Part shown: one piece after another, positions 43,666 through 52,331 of the stretch
Numbering within the stretch: the first letter of the stretch is position 1
How the letters are laid out: every line of letters starts with the position of its first letter
Notes under the pieces: generated by a model
Databases searched by the model: none
Told to the model about the DNA's origin: nothing
The model's input: the letters and a program-made list of their open reading frames with translations, nothing else
Assembly: GCA_034667525.1 (NCBI GenBank)
Contig: JAXDJO010000003.1
Span: forward strand, 62,001 to 126,000
DNA: 64,000 bases
Source: DATAPE01 sp034667525
GTDB taxonomy: Bacteria > Actinomycetota > CADDZG01 > WHSQ01
Reading direction: 5' to 3'
Translations under genes and position numbers: made by a program

Positions 43666-43739
43666 CAGGGCGGGAGGGACTCGAACCCCCGACCACTGGT
43701 TTTGGAGACCAGCGCTCTACCAAACTGAGCTACCGCCCT
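43666..43739 (-). tRNA. tRNA-Trp (anticodon CCA)
   Basis: The minus strand folds into a full cloverleaf: acceptor arms AGGGCGG and CCGCCCT, D arm GCTC..GAGC, anticodon loop CTCCAAA with CCA (complement at 43703-43705), and T arm with GGTTCGAGTC. The discriminator base is G, as expected for tRNA-Trp. CCA is not encoded. tRNA-Trp upstream of secE-nusG is a widely conserved position. Confidence 0.95.
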
Positions 43740-43846
43740 AGGGTGCCCAGCTTAGTCGCCCGACCTGTCGCGTCTCGAAGCCGGCTCTGCACAATGGGTG
43801 TGCGCGGCCTTCCTTCGTTGCGGGACCACCACGCTACGCTCGGTCG

Positions 43847-44842
43847 ATGCCCGAACAGCTGCCCGACAGCCGCGCGCAGGCGTGGTTCGAGAGCCATACC
43901 TATAGCGGCGAAGTCGATGTAGGCGAGCTGGTCTCTGCGAAGAGTGCATCGCGCTCACGCATCAGCGTGTGCCTTCCCGCCCGGAACGAAGCCTCGACCA
44001 TCGGTGTCATCTGCACAGTTATCCGAGACCGGTTGATGCAAGCCGATGGCCTTGTCGATGAGCTGATCGTGATCGACTCGGGATCGAGCGACGGCACCGC
44101 CGAGATCGCTTCTGCGGCCGGAGCCGCAGTGCTGCGGCCGGAGGAAGCCCCCGGCGACGCAGCTTCCGTGCCCGGCAAGGGAGCGGCCTTATGGCGCAGC
44201 GTCGCCGCCGCCACTGGGGACATCGTCGTCTGGCTCGATTCCGATACCAGGAACTTCTCGGAGCACTTCGTGACGCGCCTGGTGGCGCCGTTGTTACTGC
44301 GGCCAGATCTCAAGCTGGTGAAGGCGTTCTACGATCGACCTTTGGCAACCGGCGACTCTCTTGCGAACGACGGGGGCGGACGCGTCACCGAGCTGGCAGT
44401 TCGGCCCCTGCTCAACCTCCTTTATCCGGCGCTGTCGGGTGTGATCCAGCCCCTAGCCGGGGAGTGCGCACTCCGCCGGGAGGCCTTGATGCAGCTGCCG
44501 TTCGTTGCCGGGTACGGGGTGGAGGTGGCGCTGCTGATCGACGTCGTGGAACGGTGGGGCCTGGACGCCCTGGGTCAGGCGGACCTCGGCGTCCGCGTTC
44601 ACCGCAATCGAGACCTGCTGGAGCTGGGCCAGATGTCGTTCGAGATCCTTCACACGCTGATGCTGCGTTTCGAGGACCTGGGCCTGCTCAAGTCTGCGGA
44701 CCCCCTCGAACGAAGCCTCGTTCAATTCCAGGGACGCAGGTTGAAGGTGAGCCAAGCCGCCGCGCGAGAGCAGCTTCCCCCGATGAAGGGCGTTCTGGCT
44801 AGGGGGGCGACGGTGACTCTTGCGGATCGATCGCGGCGATGA
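43847..44842 (+). CDS. gpgS: Glucosyl-3-phosphoglycerate synthase
   Basis: Transfers glucose from an NDP-glucose to 3-phosphoglycerate, the first step to glucosylglycerate, a compatible solute and in mycobacteria the precursor of methylglucose lipopolysaccharide (GT81 family). The 331 residues align with the mycobacterial enzyme: VCLPARNEASTIG, VDELIVIDSGSSDGT, the PGKGAALWRS loop, the WLDSDTRN metal-binding motif, GGGRVTELAVRPLLN, PLAGECALRRE and VRVHRNRDLLELGQMS. ATG 43847 has no obvious ribosome-binding site. Its last 44 bp overlap the convergent permease gene. Confidence 0.93.
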   Translation: MPEQLPDSRAQAWFESHTYSGEVDVGELVSAKSASRSRISVCLPARNEASTIGVICTVIRDRLMQADGLVDELIVIDSGSSDGTAEIASAAGAAVLRPEEAPGDAASVPGKGAALWRSVAAATGDIVVWLDSDTRNFSEHFVTRLVAPLLLRPDLKLVKAFYDRPLATGDSLANDGGGRVTELAVRPLLNLLYPALSGVIQPLAGECALRREALMQLPFVAGYGVEVALLIDVVERWGLDALGQADLGVRVHRNRDLLELGQMSFEILHTLMLRFEDLGLLKSADPLERSLVQFQGRRLKVSQAAAREQLPPMKGVLARGATVTLADRSRR

Positions 44843-46121
44843 CAGGTTCCTTGACCTCCCGGTCCGGAGCCGGGGACGACCCGGGCTGCTCCTCGCCCGC
44901 GGCCTGCGCTGCGGGCCCGGGAGAGCCGGGCGGGGGCACCACCGAGGGAGGTTCGCCCGAAGCGCCGCGCCCATAAGGGGAGACTTCCAGATCCAGGACC
45001 CTTGTCGCCCAGAGGTGGCCGAGGATCAACTTCAGGACCGCCACCGCGGGCACCACCAGAAGGACTCCCCAGAACCCCCCCAACGCTCCACCAGCAAGGA
45101 TCGACAGCATGACCGTCACCGGGTGGAGCTCAACCGTTCGCCTCATCACGTTCGGACTGATCAAGTGGTTGTCGATCTGCTGCACCACGAACTCGACAAG
45201 TGCAGCCTTCAGTCCCAGTTGGATGCCTCCCGTAACCGAGCCCACGAAGAATCCCAAGCCCCCGCCGATGAAGGGCCCCACGAGGGGAACCAGGTTGAAG
45301 AAGCCTGCGATCGCGCCGATCACCAGCCAGAAAGGAAGCCCTATGAGGGCGAACCCGACAGCAGATAAGAGTCCGACCAGGAGCGCCACGAATAATTGGC
45401 CGCGAAAGAAGCCGCCCACGGCCTTTCCGATCTTGGAGCCGAGGTCGGCCACCTCGGCGCGCTGCGCTTCCGGCACGAGATTGAGTAAGTCGCTCTGGAT
45501 GTCGGGAAGATCGATCAAGAGGTAGAGGGCAAGCACGGCGGAGACGATGAAGATGAACACGATGCCGATCACCGAGAAGCCGATGCGCACGACACCGCCG
45601 AGCCGTGTGGTGAGCTGGGTCCTGAAGGCCTGGGTCAGCTCGTCACAGCGCGCGTGGGTTGGTCCCGTCGGGGTGGCGTCCGCCCCCAACAGACAGTCCA
45701 CCTGGGTCGTATTGACCTGAAGCCCTGTCCGCTTCTGCAGCGATGCCGCGGTGTCGTCGATGAAGGTGATCGTCTGTCCGCGGAAGTGGGGCCAGTCCTG
45801 AGAGAAATTACTCACCTGCCTCGAGACGAAAGGCGTCAGAGCGATGACCAGAAGCGTGATCCCACCCAGTACCACCACGTAAGAGAGGAGCACGCCGGCG
45901 AGACGAGATACTCCCCGGGCCTCGAGCCGCGACACCAGGGGGTTGAGGAGATAGATGATCAGGATCGCCAGCAGCAAGGGAGGGAAAATGATCTTGATCT
46001 TGAAGACCGCCCAGAAGGCGAGTGCCAGCAGGATCAGAAGTCCGATGATCGACCACGCGGCCACGCCCACCCGCCGCAGACGTTCGCTCGGAGGTAGTCG
46101 CGGTGGCATCGAAGTGACCAT
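44799..46121 (-). CDS. AI-2E family membrane transporter
   Basis: Integral membrane protein of 440 residues of the PerM/TqsA-type family, whose members export small molecules or act as sodium/proton antiporters; the name comes from one E. coli member. Two N-terminal transmembrane segments (residues 18-60), one near 75-95, a soluble stretch with a Cys pair (CLLG..ARCDE), then a C-terminal set of hydrophobic segments including GLPFWLVIGAIAGFFNLVPL and the family block VGPFIGGGLGFFVGS. A Pro/Gly/Glu-rich cytosolic tail of about 60 residues ends it. Substrate is unknown; the setting between gpgS and otsA might hint at solute export. Confidence 0.88.
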   Translation of the reverse strand: MVTSMPPRLPPSERLRRVGVAAWSIIGLLILLALAFWAVFKIKIIFPPLLLAILIIYLLNPLVSRLEARGVSRLAGVLLSYVVVLGGITLLVIALTPFVSRQVSNFSQDWPHFRGQTITFIDDTAASLQKRTGLQVNTTQVDCLLGADATPTGPTHARCDELTQAFRTQLTTRLGGVVRIGFSVIGIVFIFIVSAVLALYLLIDLPDIQSDLLNLVPEAQRAEVADLGSKIGKAVGGFFRGQLFVALLVGLLSAVGFALIGLPFWLVIGAIAGFFNLVPLVGPFIGGGLGFFVGSVTGGIQLGLKAALVEFVVQQIDNHLISPNVMRRTVELHPVTVMLSILAGGALGGFWGVLLVVPAVAVLKLILGHLWATRVLDLEVSPYGRGASGEPPSVVPPPGSPGPAAQAAGEEQPGSSPAPDREVKEPVIAAIDPQESPSPP

Positions 46122-46217
46122 GCCAGGAAGTATCCCCTCTCATCCCCAGCTCATACTTCCGGCAGAGGCGGAACAGGCGCCTCGGGCTCTCCGGGCGCCG
46201 CCTCCTACTCTTAAGGG

Positions 46218-47675
46218 ATGACGGACGACGTCAATGTGATCCTCGCCTCCAATCGGGGGCCGGTTTCGTTCGTGAAGGCCGGCGACGGATTCGAGATCAA
46301 GCGCGGCGCAGGGGGAGCGGCTCCGGCGCTGAATCGAGCTGCTCGGAGGCTGGAAAACAATGCGCACTGGATCGCGGCGATGACATCCAGGACCGATCGC
46401 GAAGCGATCGCCGCCGGGGCCGGCGAACACCTCCACGAAGCCCTCGGCTACTCGCTCGAGTTACTCGACATCGAACCCGATATGTACTCGGCCTATTACA
46501 ACGTTGCCTCGAACCGCATGCTCTGGTTCGCCCACCACTGTCTGTTCGAGGAGATAGGCATGGAGAGCTTCGGGCAGAAGGAAGTGAGGGCCTGGGAGAC
46601 CGCGTACGAACCCGTTAACCGCCTCTTTGCCGAAACGGTAGCCAAGTACGCAGATGCGCGATCACTCGTGTTCTTCCAGGATTACCACCTCTCGACGGCT
46701 CCCTTGCAACTGCGTCAGATCCTGTCGCACCAGCCCAGCGCCCACTTCACCCACTCAGCCTTCTGCGGCCCCCATGGTCTTCACCACCTGCCCGCCGGTA
46801 TCGCGCGCAGGGTCGTCGAGGGCATGCTGGGGGCCGACCTCGTCGGCTTCCACGTCCACAACTGGGTACGGGGGTTCCTCGCCTCTTGTTTGGAACTGGG
46901 CTTCGAGGTCGACCGGAGCCGGGTGACGGTTCGACACAACGGGCGGGAGACGTGGGTGCGTACCTATCCGCTTCCCGTCGATGCCGAGTACCTGCGAACG
47001 AGGGCCGCCGGCCGCAAGGCACAACGCTGGATCAAGGAGTTCAGTGAGATCGAAGGTCCCCTCATCGTCAGGGCGGATCGTATGGAGCCGTCCAAGAACA
47101 TCGTGCGGGGATTCGAGGCGTTTGGGATGTTGCTCGATCGCCGCCCCGACCTCGCCAAGAGCGCACGCTTCGTTGCCTGTCTCTACCCCTCGCGCGAATC
47201 GATGCCGGAATATCAACGCTACGGCAGAGAAGTGCAAGCAGCGGCGGAGGCCGTCAACGATCGTCACCCGGATTCGATCCGGCTGTTCTTGCGGGACAGC
47301 TTCGATCGGACCCTCGCCGCGCTATCTGTCTACGACGTCTTACTCATCAATCCTCTGTTGGACGGCATGAATCTCGTGGCTAAGGAAGGCCCCGCCCTCA
47401 ACGGTCGGGACGGAGTGGTCGTTCTGTCGGAAGGAGCCGGTGCTTTCAGCGAGCTAGGCGGCGCTACCGTGGATATCAAGAACCCATCCAAGGTCGAAGA
47501 CACCGCCGATGCGCTGGAGGCCGCGATCGAGATGCCGGCCGAGCAGCGCCGGCATCTCGCGGACATCCTCAGGGAGCAGGTCGAGTCGAACCGTCCCGAC
47601 GATTGGATCGAGGACCAGCTCCAAGATCTGGCGGCGATCCACCTTGGGCACGATCCTCATACTCCTGCGATCTAG
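46218..47675 (+). CDS. otsA: Trehalose-6-phosphate synthase (GT20)
   Basis: Joins a nucleotide glucose donor to glucose-6-phosphate to form trehalose-6-phosphate. The 485 residues keep the GT20 features: SNRGPVSF and GAGGAAPAL near the start, FFQDYHLSTAPLQLR (catalytic Asp), PHGLHHLPAG, ADRMEPSKNI (the donor phosphate-binding Arg and Lys) and DGMNLVAKEGPALN. The GT20 fold also includes glucosylglycerol-phosphate synthases, so another acceptor is possible. ATG 46218 is preceded by a poor ribosome-binding site and a TACTCT box only 6 nt away, so a leaderless message is possible. Its stop overlaps that of the convergent phosphatase gene by 4 nt. Confidence 0.88.
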   Translation: MTDDVNVILASNRGPVSFVKAGDGFEIKRGAGGAAPALNRAARRLENNAHWIAAMTSRTDREAIAAGAGEHLHEALGYSLELLDIEPDMYSAYYNVASNRMLWFAHHCLFEEIGMESFGQKEVRAWETAYEPVNRLFAETVAKYADARSLVFFQDYHLSTAPLQLRQILSHQPSAHFTHSAFCGPHGLHHLPAGIARRVVEGMLGADLVGFHVHNWVRGFLASCLELGFEVDRSRVTVRHNGRETWVRTYPLPVDAEYLRTRAAGRKAQRWIKEFSEIEGPLIVRADRMEPSKNIVRGFEAFGMLLDRRPDLAKSARFVACLYPSRESMPEYQRYGREVQAAAEAVNDRHPDSIRLFLRDSFDRTLAALSVYDVLLINPLLDGMNLVAKEGPALNGRDGVVVLSEGAGAFSELGGATVDIKNPSKVEDTADALEAAIEMPAEQRRHLADILREQVESNRPDDWIEDQLQDLAAIHLGHDPHTPAI

Positions 47676-48454
47676 CCCAGCAGAGACGACAGGAACTCGA
47701 CCACTGCGGTCGGCCCCGGCAGAACCAGATCCGCACGCTGCATCAGCTCGACTGGTACCTCCTCGGAGCTAACGGCGATGCGCAGAGTCGCGAGGCCTTC
47801 ATCGCGAAGGATGTCCAGCGCGTCGAATCCAGGAAGGTCAACCCTGTCGTCGCCGACGAACGCAGCAGCTTCGAGTCCCAGCTCCCGCGATCTTTCCAGG
47901 ACAACGGTGGCCTTGGAGAAGCCGACCGGAGGCCGGAGCTCGAAGGCCAACCGCCCTCCCGCGCGATGCAATCCATGTTGCAAAGACAGTCGCTCGGCCA
48001 GGTCGTCGAGGGCCGCCCGTGCCGCTTCCACATCGGCAGCAGCTCTGAAGTGCAAGCCCAGCATGACGCCCTTGTCTTCAACGAACACGCCCGGGATCTG
48101 CAATCGCGCTACTTCAGCTTCTGCTTCCCTCTTGACCTTCTGCATCAGATCGCCGTACGGCTTAGCGGGCTCGGAAAGGACTACCGAGCCGTCCACCGTT
48201 CTCTCTGCACCGTGGACGCCCCAGATCTCCACCCCGGGGCCCAGCCATTCGACTAGTTGGTGAGCGGCGCGACCGGACACGATCGCCACCACGGCGAAGC
48301 GAAGAGCAGCCTCTTCCAGCAGCTCCCGGGCACCCTCCACGGGGCGCGCCTCCCACGGCACATGCACGATCGCCGACAGGGTTCCATCGAAATCAAGGAA
48401 CAGTCCGGCGCTCTGTGGCGAGTCACGGAAGGGTGCAAGCAGATCGGAGGCCAC
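47672..48454 (-). CDS. otsB: Trehalose-6-phosphate phosphatase, OtsB-type HAD hydrolase
   Basis: Removes phosphate from trehalose-6-phosphate. The 260 residues contain HAD motif I DFDGTL (nucleophile and acid/base Asp at about residues 20 and 22), motif II in AIVSGRAAHQL, the Lys of GFSKATVVL and motif IV FVGDDRVD. Starts GTG 48454. The OtsA gene converges on it, which supports OtsB, but in this island the protein could also serve as glucosyl-3-phosphoglycerate phosphatase, a role played by other phosphatase families in mycobacteria. Confidence 0.87.
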   Translation of the reverse strand: MASDLLAPFRDSPQSAGLFLDFDGTLSAIVHVPWEARPVEGARELLEEAALRFAVVAIVSGRAAHQLVEWLGPGVEIWGVHGAERTVDGSVVLSEPAKPYGDLMQKVKREAEAEVARLQIPGVFVEDKGVMLGLHFRAAADVEAARAALDDLAERLSLQHGLHRAGGRLAFELRPPVGFSKATVVLERSRELGLEAAAFVGDDRVDLPGFDALDILRDEGLATLRIAVSSEEVPVELMQRADLVLPGPTAVVEFLSSLLG

Positions 48455-48466
48455 TCGGCGGAGGAT

Positions 48467-49030
48467 CTAGCCCCCGGCTCGGAGAGCGTCCGCTCCCACC
48501 ACCACATGAACGGCTACCTGGGGCGACAGGTTCGCAGGCTTGGGCGCCGCCTTCCATCCAAAGTGAGCGGCGAGAGCTTTCGCAGCAGGCTTTGCGCTGG
48601 GATATGCCCAGAACACCACTGTGTGCGGGTAAAGCGTGATCGAGGGTCCGACCGCCACGATCTTGAATCCACGCGCCGCCAACCGCTGCGCCATCCTCTG
48701 CCCCGCCGCGGGATCAGAAGTCGCGTCGAGCACCTGGACCGTGATCCCGTGCGTGATCAACGGAGGCTTCGAGTGTGCGGGCTTGGGCGATGACATTGCC
48801 GAAGGCGACTGACCGGGGGATGCCTTCGCTGCCGATCCGGATGCTGAGGGAGACGAGCGCCCGGCCGCAAGAGTGGATCCTGGTCTGGAGTTCTGCGGGC
48901 CCCCGCTCAGTGCGTCGACGGCGACCCAGACTCCAATCCCGACGATCGCTGCGACCACCGCCCAGGGGATGAACCACGAGACCACCGACCGGTAGAACGG
49001 CCACTGGTTGGGAGATGAACGCCGGCCCAT
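48467..49030 (-). CDS. Membrane-anchored LytR C-terminal domain protein
   Basis: A 187-residue protein from ATG 49030 (MGRRSSPNQWPFYRSVV). One transmembrane helix (about residues 18-42, SWFIPWAVVAAIVGIGVWVA), a Ser/Ala/Pro/Gly-rich extracytoplasmic linker, then a LytR_C-type domain (ITVQVLDATSDPAAGQRMAQ; FKIVAVGP; TVVFWAYPSAKPAAKALAAH; VAVHVVVGAD). This domain is found C-terminal to LytR-CpsA-Psr cell-wall ligases and alone in actinobacteria; function unknown. It starts 14 nt after the DUF3263 gene and ends 12 nt before otsB. Confidence 0.82.
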   Translation of the reverse strand: MGRRSSPNQWPFYRSVVSWFIPWAVVAAIVGIGVWVAVDALSGGPQNSRPGSTLAAGRSSPSASGSAAKASPGQSPSAMSSPKPAHSKPPLITHGITVQVLDATSDPAAGQRMAQRLAARGFKIVAVGPSITLYPHTVVFWAYPSAKPAAKALAAHFGWKAAPKPANLSPQVAVHVVVGADALRAGG

Positions 49031-49044
49031 GGGGCGGCGCCGCC

Positions 49045-49323
49045 TTAGCTCTGGCCGGGCGAGTACTCCGCGCCCAACAGCCGGGCTACCCGCTGCCGCT
49101 GACGGTACATCCGCAGCCTCCGGAGGCGCTTCACAAGGATCGTGTCGTACTCCATCGCGGCAGGGTTCTCGAGAAGCTCGCCGAGCAGGTTGTAGTAGGA
49201 GGTGGCCGAAACGTTGAAACGTTCCCGGATCGCCTGCTCCTTTACGCCCGCGTGCTTCCACCAAGAGCGTTCGAAGTCGAGAATCTCGATGTCACGGCTC
49301 GTCAACTGCGTATTTGTGTCCAT
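49045..49323 (-). CDS. DUF3263 family protein
   Basis: A 92-residue actinobacterial protein from ATG 49323 (MDTNTQLTSRDIEILDFERS). Family blocks: ILDFERSWWKHAGVKEQAIR, ERFNVSATSYYNLLGEL and VKRLRRLRMYRQRQRVARLL. The middle reads like a helix-turn-helix and the basic C-terminus could bind nucleic acid, but no function is established that I know of. It is co-oriented with the LytR_C gene, a pairing I recall from other actinobacteria. Confidence 0.85.
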   Translation of the reverse strand: MDTNTQLTSRDIEILDFERSWWKHAGVKEQAIRERFNVSATSYYNLLGELLENPAAMEYDTILVKRLRRLRMYRQRQRVARLLGAEYSPGQS

Positions 49324-49448
49324 GAACCGAATGTAGCCGCCGGACGCCGCCCGGAGCCGGATTTGCAAACGATCCGCTGGGTCGGTTCTTGGTCACGACG
49401 CGAGCCCGGCGCGAAAAAAAGGCTTGGGCGGAGGAACCGCTATGGGCA

Positions 49449-50702
49449 TCAGGGAAACAGGCCGCGGGTGAGGTGGGCTTCTGCGACCCTTCCAACTCCG
49501 ATCCAGTGAGCTGCTTGCCGCATCGATAAGTCCTTATCCACGGCGATCTGGTGAACCTCCGCGAAGGCGTTCTCCATGATGCGCCGCAGGCGGTCGTTGA
49601 CCTCTTCTTCAGACCAGAAGAACGCTTGGATGTCCTGAACCCACTCGAAGTAGGAAACGGTGACGCCTCCGGCATTGGCAAGGATGTCGGGGACGACGAA
49701 TGTGCCCTTATCGGCGAGGATCTTGTCCGCTTCGAACGTCACCGGACCGTTGGCCGCCTCGCACACGATCTTCGCCTTGACCGCGTCGGCGTTCTTGACC
49801 GTGACTACTCCCTCCAAGGCCGCAGGGATTAGGACGTCCACTTTCATCTCGAGGAGCTCTTCGTTACTTATCGCTTCGGCCCCCGAATATCCAACGACGC
49901 TCTTTGCCTCTCGCTTATGGCGGTTGATTGCCTCCGGATCCAGGCCCCGCTCGCGGTAGAGGCCGCCTTCGACGTCTGACACCGCCACCACCCGGCAGCC
50001 GGCGTCGTGCAGAAGTTGCGCCGCAAAGCCCCCCACCTTTCCGTATCCCTGGATGGCGATGCTGATCTCGTCGATGGAGAGCCCCAGGGCCTTGAGGGTC
50101 GAGAAGATCATGTACATCACGCCGCGTGACGTCGCTCCAGCACGGCCGCGCGAGCCGCCGATCGAGACGGGCTTGCCGGTTACTACGCCCGGAGTGGAGA
50201 AGCCTTGGTTCATGGAATACGTATCCATGATCCAGGACATGATCTCTTCGTCGGTGTTCATATCGGGAGCCGGGATGTCCCGTTCCGGTCCGATGAGGGG
50301 CAGGATCTCGGAGGCGTAGCGCCGCGTCATCCGCTCGATCTCGCCGCGCGAGTGTTGACGCGGGTCAACGGTAACGCCGCCCTTTGCTCCACCGAAAGGC
50401 AAACCTGCTATCGCACACTTCCACGTCATCCACATGGCGAGGGCCTTGACCTCGTCCAGATCAACAGAAGGGTGATAACGGATGCCACCTTTCGCGGGAC
50501 CGCGCGTGACGTTGTGATGCACGCGGTAGCCCTGGTACACCCGCGTGGAGCCGTCATCCATCCGGAAGGGGACCGAGACGAGCAGGGCTCGTTTGGGGGC
50601 CCTTAAGATCTCGTGAACACCCGGGGCCAACCCCATCAACTCAGCTGCCTCATCCAACTGGCTGAGTGCGGTATCCCAGGCAGAGCTTTCTGTCTCGATC
50701 AT
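49449..50702 (-). CDS. gdhA: Glutamate dehydrogenase (Glu/Leu/Phe/Val family)
   Basis: Reversible oxidative deamination of glutamate to 2-oxoglutarate. The 417 residues have the substrate-binding block GPAKGGIRYHPSV, the catalytic-Lys block PFGGAKGGVTVDPRQ, APDMNTDEEIMSWIMDTYS, and the nucleotide-binding GYGKVGGFAAQLL. ATG 50702 has AGAGAGG 4 nt upstream. Length (about 415) fits the hexameric class often NAD-linked in thermophiles and actinobacteria. It seems to form its own unit. Confidence 0.94.
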   Translation of the reverse strand: MIETESSAWDTALSQLDEAAELMGLAPGVHEILRAPKRALLVSVPFRMDDGSTRVYQGYRVHHNVTRGPAKGGIRYHPSVDLDEVKALAMWMTWKCAIAGLPFGGAKGGVTVDPRQHSRGEIERMTRRYASEILPLIGPERDIPAPDMNTDEEIMSWIMDTYSMNQGFSTPGVVTGKPVSIGGSRGRAGATSRGVMYMIFSTLKALGLSIDEISIAIQGYGKVGGFAAQLLHDAGCRVVAVSDVEGGLYRERGLDPEAINRHKREAKSVVGYSGAEAISNEELLEMKVDVLIPAALEGVVTVKNADAVKAKIVCEAANGPVTFEADKILADKGTFVVPDILANAGGVTVSYFEWVQDIQAFFWSEEEVNDRLRRIMENAFAEVHQIAVDKDLSMRQAAHWIGVGRVAEAHLTRGLFP

Positions 50703-50864
50703 CTGACCTCTCTGTCGCTTGCCGCGGTGGAAAGAGCCGGGTGTGGAACGCGAACCGACTACCTCACCCTACAAGCGGGCCTGCGTCTCTCGACCACCTG
50801 CCGCGCAAAGGAACCGGCTGACTTGCTCAAAAGGGAGAAGCCGTCGTCCAAAAAGCTCAGCATC

Positions 50865-50896
50865 AGGGGGTTGGATACAGAAGTATCCAACCCCCT
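50865..50896. terminator. Perfect 14-bp hairpin between gdhA and the ScyD-like gene
   Basis: Arms ending in gggggttggatac (50866-50878) and gtatccaaccccc (50883-50895) close a 4-nt loop agaa; an outer A-T pair makes 14 bp. On the minus strand the stem is followed after about 9 nt by TTTTT. It lies downstream of the ScyD-like gene and upstream of gdhA and could end the former's transcript. Confidence 0.6.
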
Positions 50897-50940
50897 TGAC
50901 GGGTAACGCAGGTCAATTGACGAGCGGTAGAAGGGCAGAG

Positions 50941-50971
50941 AGTGGCGCGACGGTGAGTCCGCCGCGCCACT
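50941..50971. terminator. Second hairpin after the ScyD-like gene
   Basis: Arms agtggcgcg (50941-50949) and cgcgccact (50963-50971) pair perfectly over a 13-nt loop, 25 nt after the stop of the ScyD-like gene. There is no U tract on either strand. Confidence 0.4.
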
Positions 50972-50995
50972 GCCTAGTTAGAAGAGTTCGCTCCC

Positions 50996-52117
50996 CTAGG
51001 ACCCCAGAAGAATGCGAGTGACTTCTCCCCCGCCTTGAGAGGTGGGGCGGACACTCCAGTTGGACACGAAGAGGGAGTGCTGACGAGCCGCGAAGCCACC
51101 GGGGAAGTTCAGCCCGCTCACGACGGTGACAGGCGACGAGCTGTTCGCAGGGACACGGACGACGGCGCCCGTTCCCGGAGCAGCATTGTCGAGTCCGTTC
51201 GTCGAGAACTCGGTGGCGTAGAAGTGGTCCCTGTGGAAACCGCATCCCGTCACGGCCGTAAGCCCTGTCGCCCACAGCGTGAGATTTCCGGTTCGGCGTG
51301 AGTAGCGCCACACGGATGAGGCACCCGGAGCGTTCCCGCCGCCGGTCAGCTCGCCGATGTAGAGAGCGCCGTCGGGGCCACGCACGACACAGGTTGGCAC
51401 TGAATCCGAGCTCGGCGGGTTGGGGATGAACTGGAGGACGTGGACACGCCCGTGGCGGCCCACCCGATCGAGCGTATTGGAGGCGGCGTCAACCACCCAT
51501 TGGGCATGCCTCTGAGCGAGCACCCCATAGGGGTTGGCGTCGGGGAACTGTCCGGGAACAAGACTCGTGTGGTTCCCACTCCAGATGTAGTCACGGTGAC
51601 CAACGCTGGCGATGCGGCGCCAGGTGCCATCGGAAGAGACCCGGATCAACCGGCCCAGCTCTGCCTTGATCCGCGACCGGAATGGCGCACCGAAAGAGCC
51701 GGCGGGTACTGCGTCGGGCGCTCCGGTGATGATGCCGAAGATGTTGTGGTGGCGCCGAGAGATTCCATCCACGCCGGTCGCAAACGTGCCGTCCTGAGCG
51801 GCCGTGGACACCAGCCCAGATACGATCCTCCGGGCGTGATGGTGGCTGATGTTTATCCTGCTGATTCCACTCGTGAAGCCGTAACAGGTCATTCCGTTCG
51901 GGCCACCCGATAAACAATGCGTGCCGCCGTGGCCCGCCTCGGCGACGTACAACTTCCCGTTTCGGCCAAAGGCAAGGTCGCGGGGATTATCCAATCCGGT
52001 GACCACCGTGCTGACCGTGACCGAGGCCCGTGGTGCCGGACTTGCCGCTGCGACACCTGCCGTCAAGCAGCAGAGCACCGCCGCGCTCAAACCGGCCACA
52101 AGCTTTTTTGCGCTCAT
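50996..52117 (-). CDS. Secreted ScyD/ScyE-like beta-propeller protein
   Basis: Exported protein of 373 residues from ATG 52117 with AAGGAGG 6 nt upstream. A signal peptide (KKLVAGLSAAVLCCLTAG, AAASPAPRA) is followed by propeller-like repeats: VVTGLDNPRDLAFGRNGKLY, TCVVRGPDGALYIGELTG and SGLNFPGGFAARQHSLFVSN. This resembles the ScyD/ScyE family, named from a cyanobacterial scytonemin locus, but in actinobacteria the role is unknown; sugar or lactone binding is conceivable. It is a single-gene unit. Confidence 0.8.
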   Translation of the reverse strand: MSAKKLVAGLSAAVLCCLTAGVAAASPAPRASVTVSTVVTGLDNPRDLAFGRNGKLYVAEAGHGGTHCLSGGPNGMTCYGFTSGISRINISHHHARRIVSGLVSTAAQDGTFATGVDGISRRHHNIFGIITGAPDAVPAGSFGAPFRSRIKAELGRLIRVSSDGTWRRIASVGHRDYIWSGNHTSLVPGQFPDANPYGVLAQRHAQWVVDAASNTLDRVGRHGRVHVLQFIPNPPSSDSVPTCVVRGPDGALYIGELTGGGNAPGASSVWRYSRRTGNLTLWATGLTAVTGCGFHRDHFYATEFSTNGLDNAAPGTGAVVRVPANSSSPVTVVSGLNFPGGFAARQHSLFVSNWSVRPTSQGGGEVTRILLGS

Positions 52118-52331
52118 CACGCCCTCCTTGCTCGCTACCCGAACCGAACCAATCGCCCGGGTACGATAGCGCGAACACGCCCAGGATGATGTCCCGAAGC
52201 GCGGAAGCACCGCCTCTTCTAGGAAAATCCCGTGCCGGTCTCGCAGATCGTTGTTCGGCCGCCCAACATTGTTCTGGCAGATCCTGGCGCGTCGACTGCA
52301 GAGACTTAAACGCGGGGACGAGTCAGAGGGG

